Shown piece after piece: positions 1 to 5,137 of a DNA stretch of 5,137 nt. Both the position numbers and the translations under genes were made by a program. This DNA comes from Anaerolineae bacterium (GTDB lineage Bacteria > Chloroflexota > Anaerolineae > Anaerolineales > Villigracilaceae): positions 1-5,137 of the forward strand of contig JAFLCF010000274.1 of assembly GCA_017303735.1 (NCBI GenBank), written 5' to 3'. The stretch's first letter is position 1. Every line of letters starts with the position of its first letter. The notes under the pieces are model-generated. The model was not told the origin of the DNA, did no database searches, and saw nothing but the letters and a program-made list of their open reading frames with translations.

Positions 1-245
1 ATCACGCCATTGTCATCCATCATACTCATGTGTACCTCGGCAGCAGATGCGACGTCCGTGCTGGCGCTGAGCAATGTATCATCCGCGTCGGTCGCATTAC
101 TGATAATGAAATATACCGCGCCGTTATCGCCCGAAGCGGCAGGGCGAGCCCAGGCATCCATTACCTTGAATTCGCCCGACCTTGCACATCCACTGACCAA
201 CAATGTTGCCAGCAGGATTGCGGAAATCAAAAGTTTGTTTTTCAT
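1..245 (-). CDS. PCu(A)C-type copper chaperone lipoprotein (partial, C-terminus off the window)
   Basis: Only the first 81 codons are visible; the gene runs off the left edge. The start ATG (243-245) follows a good ribosome site (AGAAGGA, 6-base spacer). Residues 1-20 are a lipoprotein signal peptide: basic MKNK, a hydrophobic stretch, then lipobox VSGC with Cys20 as the predicted lipidation site, so the protein should be anchored on the outer face of the cytoplasmic membrane. The mature part has the family's opening pattern: DAWARPA at 30-36, NGAVYF at 41-46, a polar turn, then EVHMSMM at 70-76. His72-Met73 match the first half of the Cu(I) motif H(M)X10MX21HXM; the second half lies outside. 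In known systems PCu(A)C proteins hold extracytoplasmic Cu(I) and hand it to SCO or to the CuA site of cytochrome oxidase. An SCO gene lies three genes upstream in the same direction, which supports this role. The gene is last in the visible block, after a 119-base gap. Confidence 0.85.
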   Translation of the reverse strand, partial: MKNKLLISAILLATLLVSGCARSGEFKVMDAWARPAASGDNGAVYFIISNATDADDTLLSASTDVASAAEVHMSMMDDNGV

Positions 246-250
246 ATGTG

Positions 251-257
251 TCCTTCT
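251..257 (-). promoter_or_regulatory. Ribosome binding site of the PCu(A)C gene
   Basis: On the minus strand AGAAGGA sits about 6 bases before the ATG at 245. It fixes the start and places the lipoprotein signal peptide exactly at the N-terminus. Confidence 0.7.
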
Positions 258-326
258 TGAAAATAGAATTTGACTTTCATCGTCTGCTTTGAACCTTTGG
301 TTCGCAGCAAGATGCCTGGATAAACC

Positions 327-359
327 AGTATTGTTCAGTCGTTTTTTTGTCAATGACAA
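327..359 (-). promoter_or_regulatory. Possible promoter with overlapping palindromic operator
   Basis: A perfect 13-base palindrome TTGTCA-T-TGACAA (minus strand, 347-359) begins 5 bases after the DUF305 stop codon. Its right arm contains a consensus -35 box TTGACA (348-353). The best -10 I find is AATACT (327-332), 4 of 6 matches but only 15 bases away, which is short; TACTGG at 17 bases is worse. A regulator binding the palindrome would cover the -35. The promoter reading is weak; the palindrome itself is plain in the sequence. I do not recognise it as a known copper-regulator site. Confidence 0.25.
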
Positions 360-364
360 CCTCA

Positions 365-1048
365 TCAAGGCGACATCCCCTCATGATTCGTTTCTTTCGG
401 TTCGTCCATTACAGGCGGAAACCCTTTACGAGCCAGAAGGTCCTGCATGGCGGCAATTTCGCTTGTTTGTGCATTGACGATGGATTGTGCTAATGCCAAC
501 ACTTCGGGGCTTTTGGCGCTCTCCAGCGCCGCCTCCCCCATGAGCACTCCACCACGGTGGTGGACAATCATCAATTGCAGGAATAATCCATCGGCTTTCA
601 CACCCTGCAATTCGCGTAATTCATTCAACTGCACCTGGGTGGCCATCCCAGGCATTCCACCATTGACCGGCATGTCCATCCACATCATAGCCGGGTCGGT
701 GCTGGCAATTGGATATTGCCATACGGCCAGCCACCCCTGCATCTGACCAATCTGCGCTTGTTGTGTCAGCATAATGTCCAGGGCAAGCTGTCGCATTTCC
801 GGGTCTTCTGTCCGGTCACGAAGCAGTGTAGCCATATCCACAGCTTGTGCGTGGTGCATCATCATGTCCCTGGCAAAGCCTGCCTCAGGAGAGTTTTCGC
901 CAGGCGCAGAGGACTGCCGTGTGCCCAGCCAGAAGGCAAGCACTGCCACACTCACCAACAATACAGCGAATGATAAGAGCATGAGAACATCTAACTTGTG
1001 CACCGCGCGGGGCAAGGACGTCTCAGGCTGTAATTCTTCGGTCATCAT
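365..1048 (-). CDS. DUF305 family membrane-anchored protein, probable copper-binding
   Basis: A 227-residue protein with one N-terminal membrane helix (about 19-42) and an extracytoplasmic domain. The domain shows the two-fold DUF305 pattern: MMMHHAQAVDMA (62-73) and MIVHHRGGVLMG (160-171), each followed by a helix ending in Q-x-x-x-I-x-x-M (QQAQIGQMQGWL, QTSEIAAMQDLL). The paired histidines 65-66 and 163-164 are the likely metal ligands of the ferritin-like helical fold; some family members bind copper (CopM of cyanobacteria). Between the halves lies a Met-rich segment, residues 121-135, with six Met in fifteen positions, suited to Cu(I). The start is one of three consecutive ATGs (1051, 1048, 1045). 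AGGAG at 1054-1058 lies 2, 5 and 8 bases before them, so the second or third fits best. The reading frame stays open up to 1087, inside the preceding gene, but no ribosome site supports that start. Gap to the DUF3105 stop is 8 bases, so translation is probably coupled. The exact function is not established. Confidence 0.85.
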   Translation of the reverse strand: MMTEELQPETSLPRAVHKLDVLMLLSFAVLLVSVAVLAFWLGTRQSSAPGENSPEAGFARDMMMHHAQAVDMATLLRDRTEDPEMRQLALDIMLTQQAQIGQMQGWLAVWQYPIASTDPAMMWMDMPVNGGMPGMATQVQLNELRELQGVKADGLFLQLMIVHHRGGVLMGEAALESAKSPEVLALAQSIVNAQTSEIAAMQDLLARKGFPPVMDEPKETNHEGMSP

Positions 1049-1053
1049 CATGT

Positions 1054-1058
1054 CTCCT
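1054..1058 (-). promoter_or_regulatory. Ribosome binding site of the DUF305 gene, overlapping the DUF3105 stop codon
   Basis: AGGAG on the minus strand overlaps the TAG stop (1057-1059) of the upstream gene and precedes three tandem ATG codons. It argues for translational coupling and against the longer start at 1087. Confidence 0.7.
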
Positions 1059-1653
1059 AGCCTGGTTGCCCCACTCCACCCGTGCAAGGTGCTCCAGGCT
1101 CAGGTCCTTGTGGGCTCAGTTCGTATTGTTCAATAAAGTCCTTTATCCTGGGATCATCAGCCTGCTCCACCTGAAGTTGGTATCCCCAGGCGGAAATTAC
1201 AATCGGGCTGGGCAGATCAGGGTATGGACTCAGCAAGCGAAAACCGCTTTGACGGGTGAGTGCCTGTAATGTCCGAACTTCCAAGTCAGGCAGGTCAGGT
1301 CGATAGGTGATCCAGACCGCGCCATGTTCAAGGGAGTGAACTCCATTTTCATTCGCGATGGTCTCGGTATACACACCACAATTTTGCCAGACAGGATTGT
1401 GGGCTCCCCCAACAGGCGGAGTCTGGTCGTAACTTACGGTTTCACTGACATGATCCCGGCTAAGAGCGGTGTATTCCGTAACTCCCTCGATCTGTTGTTT
1501 TCCCTGCTCCCTGGCGTTGAACATGAGAAAAATCGCGATAATCGCCGCGAATGCCAAACTGCCGGAGATGATGCCATTACGCAACTTCAGGCGGCGTTCC
1601 GCTTGGCGTGCTACCTTTTTTGTGGAAATGGATTTCTTGTTTTTGGGTTGCAT
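1057..1653 (-). CDS. DUF3105 family membrane-anchored protein
   Basis: A 198-residue protein. Residues 1-27 are very basic (Lys/Arg-rich, cytoplasmic), followed by one membrane helix at about 28-45 and an extracytoplasmic DUF3105 domain. Family marks are PPVGGAHNPVWQNCGVY (79-95), with Cys92, then NENGVHSLEHGAVWITYRP (101-119) with His106 and His110, and the closing PEPGAPCTGG (184-193) with Cys190. The conserved Cys and His residues make metal binding or a disulfide between Cys92 and Cys190 plausible, but the family has no settled function that I know of. The start at 1653 is chosen because AGAGGA lies 5 bases upstream; an in-frame ATG at 1671 has no ribosome site. The gene follows SCO after a 53-base gap and is closely coupled to DUF305. 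Its place between SCO and DUF305/PCu(A)C suggests work in envelope copper handling (inference). Confidence 0.85.
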   Translation of the reverse strand: MQPKNKKSISTKKVARQAERRLKLRNGIISGSLAFAAIIAIFLMFNAREQGKQQIEGVTEYTALSRDHVSETVSYDQTPPVGGAHNPVWQNCGVYTETIANENGVHSLEHGAVWITYRPDLPDLEVRTLQALTRQSGFRLLSPYPDLPSPIVISAWGYQLQVEQADDPRIKDFIEQYELSPQGPEPGAPCTGGVGQPG

Positions 1654-1658
1654 CGGGG

Positions 1659-1664
1659 TCCTCT
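1659..1664 (-). promoter_or_regulatory. Ribosome binding site deciding the DUF3105 start
   Basis: AGAGGA on the minus strand, 5 bases before the ATG at 1653. It lies inside the six-codon extension that the alternative ATG at 1671 would add, which makes 1653 the better start. Confidence 0.65.
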
Positions 1665-1706
1665 TAATCATTTAACTTTAAGATTGTATTACCAGACCGA
1701 AGATTG

Positions 1707-2318
1707 CTATTTTGAATCTTTCAAGATCTGTCGAATATCATCTGCAATCTCTGTGGCAGTCGTACCATACGGGAAGGTCATGAACAGACTGCCACTCTGA
1801 TTCAGAACATACACACTTGCCGTGTGGCTTACCAGATAACCAGCTGCGCTATCTGATTCCTGCTTCTCAACAAAAACTCCCAACTCCTTCCAGATTGAAG
1901 CAAGCGCTGTCATATCGCCACTCAGTCCTATGAATTCAGGATTGAATCGCGCGGCATATTCAGCAACTTTATCAGGCGTATCACGGTCCGGGTCGGCGGT
2001 AATCATCACGAAACGAACCTTTTGCGCATCCTCCCCCAGGTTATCATTGACCTGTTTGAAGGTTGCCAGGGTGACAGGACAAACATCGGGACAACTGGTG
2101 TATCCAAAAAATAGCAATACGATTTTGCCTTTTTGTTCGCTCAGACGAAACACTTCTTCGTTGGCAGTCTGGAGGGAAAAGTCTGTCACAGGCAAAGGAG
2201 GGTTGATCACCGTGCCGTGAAAGGAATAAGGTTTTCTGAAGACCAATTCCACAAGCATCGTCAGCCCAATGACTGCTGTCGCGATCAACAGCACAAAATA
2301 CGGATTCTTCTTAATCAT
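1707..2318 (-). CDS. SCO1/SenC family copper chaperone (thioredoxin-fold)
   Basis: A 203-residue protein with an N-terminal membrane anchor (about 6-27) and an extracytoplasmic thioredoxin-like domain, the usual SCO size and layout. The copper site is complete: Cys76 and Cys80 in TSCPDVCP (74-81), and His165 in VSHTASVYV (163-171). ITADPDRDTP (106-115) is the typical SCO strand-loop, and FFGYTSCPDVCP is close to the family consensus. SCO proteins bind copper through these two Cys and the His and insert it into, or reduce, the CuA centre of cytochrome c oxidase at the outer membrane surface. The ATG overlaps the end of the upstream small membrane gene by 8 bases and has a weak purine-rich ribosome site (AGAGAGAA), so translation is probably coupled. 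A PCu(A)C lipoprotein gene downstream strengthens the copper-delivery role. No oxidase gene is visible here. Confidence 0.95.
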   Translation of the reverse strand: MIKKNPYFVLLIATAVIGLTMLVELVFRKPYSFHGTVINPPLPVTDFSLQTANEEVFRLSEQKGKIVLLFFGYTSCPDVCPVTLATFKQVNDNLGEDAQKVRFVMITADPDRDTPDKVAEYAARFNPEFIGLSGDMTALASIWKELGVFVEKQESDSAAGYLVSHTASVYVLNQSGSLFMTFPYGTTATEIADDIRQILKDSK

Positions 2319-2646
2319 GTTTCTCTCTTTTATCCATTAATTTTCTCGCGCCAAACATCCCAAGCCCAAGAGCTGGCGCGGCAAGCAGGAACAAGATATA
2401 TCCATGACCCTGCCACGCCAGTACGATGCCTGCGATAAGCATGAGCAGGCTAAGGGTGACCATTGAGATTGCCAGACCTCCCTCCACATGAACTGTATCA
2501 AACCCAAATATGGCGACGGAAAGCAGGCTGATCCCCGACAATATCATCACCACAACATCCACGGAGTGCGGCAAAATTCCTGGGATCGGAACGAGCACAT
2601 ACAGCCCAAACCCGACAAGCAAGACAATCCAATGCCACTTAATCAA
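2311..2646 (-). CDS. Unrecognised small four-helix membrane protein
   Basis: A 111-residue, very hydrophobic protein that I cannot assign to a family. Four membrane helices are apparent at about 5-25, 29-50, 57-78 and 80-99, with a short charged C-terminus (KLMDKREKHD) that the positive-inside rule places in the cytoplasm. Possible polar functional residues are His27, Asp51, His54, Glu56 and His82, all near helix ends. It begins with TTG at 2646, sharing four bases (TTGA) with the stop of the upstream methyltransferase-like gene; an in-frame stop lies six codons further upstream and there is no other start between, so TTG is the only upstream choice. Its own end overlaps SCO by 8 bases. This double overlap, together with membrane-compatible codons throughout, makes it a real gene. 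A helper for metal insertion or oxidase assembly would fit the position, but this is guesswork. Confidence 0.75.
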   Translation of the reverse strand: MIKWHWIVLLVGFGLYVLVPIPGILPHSVDVVVMILSGISLLSVAIFGFDTVHVEGGLAISMVTLSLLMLIAGIVLAWQGHGYILFLLAAPALGLGMFGARKLMDKREKHD

Positions 2647-3308
2647 TGTTGGTACCCATTCGTGTTATCAATGTTTTTCTCCTTCGCTTTGAATTTCAAA
2701 TGTGGCAGGAACCTTGGTACCCGTGCCGCGTAGACTTGCCACTCCGCGCCGAATCTCTCTTCCAGCGAACTCTCTTCGCGCCGTGCTCGACGAGAGAACG
2801 AAGGCACGGTCATTATCAACAACACCAACGGCGTCCATGTGAGATATGTCAACAGGATTCCGAACATCACCAGCCAGTAGCCGAGATACATGGGATGGCG
2901 GATGAAACCGTATGGTCCGCGCTGGACCAGGCGATGCCTCTCCTGCAACGGTGCGGACGAACCTGTGCTCACACCATACATCGCGCCTAATGCCCGGCGA
3001 GCCCACAGCGTGAGAAACAGCCCGACGAGAAAGATGATCAGCCCAAAGGGACGCGCGAGCGATATTACAGGTTCGGGCATTCGCAATGGAAGAGGAATCC
3101 ACAGCAGAAATCCAAACCAGATAAAAAAGGCAATCGCCGCAAATCCGAGGATGACCTGCGCCCAGGCAGGCAAGGCAAACCAACCGCTCGAAATCAAACG
3201 CGGCGCATCCAGGTGATGGATACTGCCCAGCCAACTCATAACGACGGCAAGACCCAGGGCAGTTGCGCCCATGACAATAATCAAGTTCGTAACGGCTTCG
3301 AGATCCAT
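2643..3308 (-). CDS. Isoprenylcysteine carboxyl methyltransferase-like integral membrane protein
   Basis: A 221-residue protein with about four or five membrane helices (roughly 6-28, 45-70, 85-103, 141-167). The C-terminal half has the ICMT/PEMT-like signature: LVQRGPYGFIRHPMYLGY (127-144), with the Arg-His-Pro-x-Tyr core that contributes to S-adenosylmethionine binding, then EESSLEERFGAEWQVYAARVPRFLP (178-202) with its conserved Glu and Tyr-x-x-x-V-P-R-F-x-P end. Enzymes of this fold methylate small or lipid-attached substrates at the membrane; the substrate here is unknown. CzcN and NccN, encoded with the Czc and Ncc divalent-metal resistance systems of Cupriavidus, belong to this kind of protein, and the upstream neighbours here are a ZIP permease and a metal ATPase. 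The start ATG is 12 bases after the ZIP stop, with no clear ribosome site. The last 15-20 residues (Lys/Asn-rich) extend past the usual family end. Confidence 0.85.
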   Translation of the reverse strand: MDLEAVTNLIIVMGATALGLAVVMSWLGSIHHLDAPRLISSGWFALPAWAQVILGFAAIAFFIWFGFLLWIPLPLRMPEPVISLARPFGLIIFLVGLFLTLWARRALGAMYGVSTGSSAPLQERHRLVQRGPYGFIRHPMYLGYWLVMFGILLTYLTWTPLVLLIMTVPSFSRRARREESSLEERFGAEWQVYAARVPRFLPHLKFKAKEKNIDNTNGYQH

Positions 3309-3320
3309 CGGATGGTTGAA

Positions 3321-4046
3321 TCAACTCAACAATTCAAGCAGGAAGACTGCCAGAAAGCCGACAAAAAAAGCGGAGGTCAACAGCGGATTTTCCGCCACCT
3401 CATGGGCTTCGGTAAGTAATTCCTCCGTCACCAGGAAGAGCAACGCCGCCGCACCGAAGGCAATCACACCCGCAAGCAAAGCCCCGCTTATCAGTGAAAG
3501 CGCCGCGCTGCCTGCCACAGCGCCAAAGATAAACAATCCCGATAAGGCAATGATGCTGGAAAGTATCCGACCGCGCGATATCCTGCCTTGTTTGAGTTCC
3601 AGCGCAACCGCCAGACCAAGCGAGATTAATTCGAATGCCAGCGCAACGGTCAATAGAATGCCTTGCTTTGCGCCCGCCGCAAAGCCGATGCCCAGCATCA
3701 AACCATCCACGACGATATCCACAGCAGTCGCGACGATCAAACTTCCCGAAGCTGTTTCGCTTTTTTCGAGATTCTTCTTCGCCCTTGTTTCGCTCCACAA
3801 GCGGACCCCGAGCATGGCGGCTGTCCCCAGGGTGAATCCAACCGCCGTTGCCAGAACAGAATGTTCGTGAACGAGATCGGGCAGGAACTCGACTGCGACA
3901 ACGGCAAACACCACGCCCGCTGCGAAATGCATTAAGGCGCTGCGCGTGTTCTCGCCAGGTACGCGCAAGGTAGCCCATATTCCCGCGAGTGTCATCGTTG
4001 CGGCAGGGATCAAAGCATAACCAAGAAGTTGGAAGTAGTTAATCAT
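3321..4046 (-). CDS. ZIP family metal permease with altered TM4/TM5 ligands
   Basis: A 241-residue protein with about eight hydrophobic helices (near 5-25, 36-54, 66-84, 103-124, 128-150, 161-183, 186-206, 222-240), the ZIP layout and size. Helix 2 reads HFAAGVVFAVVAVEFLPD (40-57), and helix 7-8 has VTEELLTEAHEV (206-217), both ZIP-like. The helix 4 ligand motif, normally HNxxEG, is here DIVVDG (110-115), so His becomes Asp and Asn becomes Ile. The helix 5 motif, normally HExxxE-like, is here FELIS (138-142), so only Glu139 is kept. The loop between helices 3 and 4 is short and has no histidines. ZIP proteins move divalent metals such as Zn, Fe or Mn towards the cytoplasm; with these changes the ion preference, or even transport itself, is uncertain. 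It begins 3 bases after the ATPase stop, so the two are surely co-transcribed. Confidence 0.85.
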   Translation of the reverse strand: MINYFQLLGYALIPAATMTLAGIWATLRVPGENTRSALMHFAAGVVFAVVAVEFLPDLVHEHSVLATAVGFTLGTAAMLGVRLWSETRAKKNLEKSETASGSLIVATAVDIVVDGLMLGIGFAAGAKQGILLTVALAFELISLGLAVALELKQGRISRGRILSSIIALSGLFIFGAVAGSAALSLISGALLAGVIAFGAAALLFLVTEELLTEAHEVAENPLLTSAFFVGFLAVFLLELLS

Positions 4047-4049
4047 CGT

Positions 4050-5137
4050 TTATGCCGCCAGATGTTTTTCCTTATACCCCAACAACCTCAACGCATTCGC
4101 AACGACAACCAGTGTACTGCCCTCATGAAAGACAATCGCAATTCCGATGCTGACGATGCCTGTCAGGGAGGTGACGATGAGTAAGGCAATTACACCCAGC
4201 GAGATAAAAAGGTTTTGCACAATGATGTTGCGCGTGGCGCGACCCAATCCTACTGCAAAAGGCAACTTGCTCAGGTCATCGCCCATCAAGGCGACATCGG
4301 CGGTCTCCAGTGCTACGTCAGTGCCCGCGCCGCCCATCGCAATGCCGACCGTGGCATTTGCGAGTGCGGGCGCATCGTTCACACCGTCACCGATCATGGC
4401 AACCTGACCATACTCCTTCACCAAATCACGGATAACGGTCAGTTTATCTGCAGGCATGAGGTCGGCGCGATATTCGGTCAAGCCGATTTCTTTCGCAATG
4501 GCAGAAGCCGAGCGCGTATTGTCGCCTGTCAGCATGATGGTATGAGCAACACCCGTTTGCTTGAGGGCTTTCATCGTTGGGGCGGCTTCGTGGCGCAATG
4601 TATCGGCGAGAGCAATCAAACCAATCACGGTTTTATCCTCTGCGATCCACATCAGGGTCTTGCCTGATTGTTGCAAGGTATCTGCTTTTTGAAGCGCATC
4701 AGCGGGAATCGTCACCATTGCCTCATCCATTAATTTGCGATTGCCGATCCAGATCGTTTTGCCGTTCGAGACGGCGCGCAGACCGCGTCCCGTCAGCGAC
4801 TCGACTTCGTCCATGACGGAAACGGGCAGACTCTGAGCCGAACGGACGACTGCCTGTGCAAGCGGATGGGCGGAACGAGACTCCGCTCCCGCAACAAGCG
4901 ACACCACATCATCTTCTTTCCACCCCGAGTCTGGGAACACGACCAAATCCGTCACCTCAGGCCGACCATGAGTCACCGTGCCTGTTTTATCGAAGGCGAT
5001 GGCTTTGAGGCGACCGAGATTTTCGAGATGCGCTCCGCCCTTGACCAGCACGCCGTTACGCGCAGCTTGCGCCACACCTGCAAGGATCGTGGCAGGCGTG
5101 CCAAGCGCGAGGGCGCAGGGGGATGCCGCGACGAGGA
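4050..5137 (-). CDS. P1B-type heavy-metal ATPase, SPC/HEGST (P1B-4-like) class, partial
   Basis: The last 361 codons of a metal-pumping ATPase are visible; the N-terminal half (roughly 280-350 residues in the family) lies off the right edge. Counting from the window edge, SPC (5-7) is the metal-site motif of the helix before the phosphorylation domain, in place of the CPC of copper and zinc pumps. DKTGT (49-53) carries the phosphorylated Asp, SAHPLAQ (88-94) is the P1B His-Pro nucleotide motif, MLTGDN ends at 206 and GDGVNDAP starts at 249. After two membrane helices comes HEGST (337-341). SPC together with HEG(G/S)T marks the P1B-4 class, known for Co, Fe, Zn or Ni export rather than copper. 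An apparent GTG start at 5075 is not real, because the frame continues upstream through SPC. The protein ends 3 bases before the ZIP start, pairing an exporter with an importer-type permease. Confidence 0.95.
   Translation of the reverse strand, partial: LVAASPCALALGTPATILAGVAQAARNGVLVKGGAHLENLGRLKAIAFDKTGTVTHGRPEVTDLVVFPDSGWKEDDVVSLVAGAESRSAHPLAQAVVRSAQSLPVSVMDEVESLTGRGLRAVSNGKTIWIGNRKLMDEAMVTIPADALQKADTLQQSGKTLMWIAEDKTVIGLIALADTLRHEAAPTMKALKQTGVAHTIMLTGDNTRSASAIAKEIGLTEYRADLMPADKLTVIRDLVKEYGQVAMIGDGVNDAPALANATVGIAMGGAGTDVALETADVALMGDDLSKLPFAVGLGRATRNIIVQNLFISLGVIALLIVTSLTGIVSIGIAIVFHEGSTLVVVANALRLLGYKEKHLAA

Larger units (their letters stand above)
246..364 (-). other. 119-base intergenic region upstream of PCu(A)C
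   Basis: This is the largest gene-free stretch in the window and the likeliest place for an internal promoter. On the minus strand it holds, in order, a 13-base palindrome containing TTGACA (347-359), a possible weak -10 (327-332), a small inverted repeat GAACC-TTT-GGTTC (291-303, stem of 5, loop of 3) and the ribosome site. I see no coding sequence and no convincing terminator: there is no strong stem followed by T residues on the minus strand. Confidence 0.5.

Noticed and set aside
10..273. Plus-strand open frame of 87 codons
   Set aside because: It lies antisense to the PCu(A)C gene, whose minus-strand translation has a lipobox and family motifs; the plus-strand product has no recognisable feature.
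291..303. Hairpin GAACC-TTT-GGTTC as a riboswitch or attenuator
   Set aside because: A five-base stem alone is too weak, and there is no second structure or T-tract to suggest regulation.
342..348. Run of seven T on the plus strand as a terminator
   Set aside because: No stable stem precedes it on the plus strand, and on the minus strand, where the genes lie, it reads as A residues.
1324..1800. Plus-strand open frame of 158 codons
   Set aside because: Antisense to DUF3105 and the SCO end, with no family features.
2668..3324. Minus-strand open frame of 218 codons in another frame
   Set aside because: It overlaps almost all of the methyltransferase-like gene, whose product has membrane helices and the RHPMYLGY motif; this one is Arg-rich with no motif.
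3315..3325. Palindrome GTTGA-A-TCAAC at the ZIP/methyltransferase junction
   Set aside because: Only five-base arms, overlapping the ZIP stop codon and last codons; expected by chance in a window of this size.
3271..3870. Plus-strand open frame of 199 codons
   Set aside because: Antisense to the ZIP gene and the start of the methyltransferase-like gene; the Ala/Ser/Pro-rich product is typical of a mirror frame in GC-rich coding DNA.
5073..5075. GTG as the start of the ATPase
   Set aside because: The reading frame continues upstream to the window edge with conserved SPC-helix residues, so this is an internal valine.

Overview
The window is a tightly packed, single-direction block: every credible gene lies on the minus strand, so transcription runs from high to low coordinates. 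There are eight protein genes, two of them cut by the window edges (a P-type ATPase at the right, a copper chaperone at the left). No RNA gene, CRISPR array, insertion sequence or attachment site was seen, and the only gap over 60 bases is the 119 bases at 246-364.

In order of transcription the layout is: (1) C-terminal half of a P1B-type heavy-metal ATPase carrying SPC and HEGST signatures (4050-5137); (2) a ZIP-like metal permease with altered metal ligands (3321-4046); (3) an isoprenylcysteine-methyltransferase-like membrane protein (2643-3308); (4) an unrecognised four-helix membrane protein with a TTG start (2311-2646); (5) an SCO1/SenC copper chaperone (1707-2318); (6) a DUF3105 membrane-anchored protein (1057-1653); (7) a DUF305 membrane-anchored protein with a Met-rich segment (365-1048); (8) a lipoprotein PCu(A)C copper chaperone (1-245, partial). 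Gene junctions are 3 to 12 bases apart or overlap by 4 or 8 bases, except for the 53-base gap between SCO and DUF3105 and the 119-base gap before PCu(A)C.

Read together, the right-hand genes (ATPase, ZIP, methyltransferase-like) look like divalent-metal transport functions, while the left-hand genes (SCO, DUF3105, DUF305, PCu(A)C) look like extracytoplasmic copper handling. SCO plus PCu(A)C is the known pair for loading copper into the CuA site of a haem-copper oxidase; no oxidase subunit is inside the window. I infer a metal-homeostasis and copper-delivery operon at the cell envelope.

The organism is a bacterium of moderate GC. The PCu(A)C lipoprotein signal, the membrane-anchored SCO/DUF3105/DUF305 set and the P1B-4 ATPase would suit a Chloroflexota (Anaerolineae-like) genome, but this is an impression from family distribution and not proven by the sequence.
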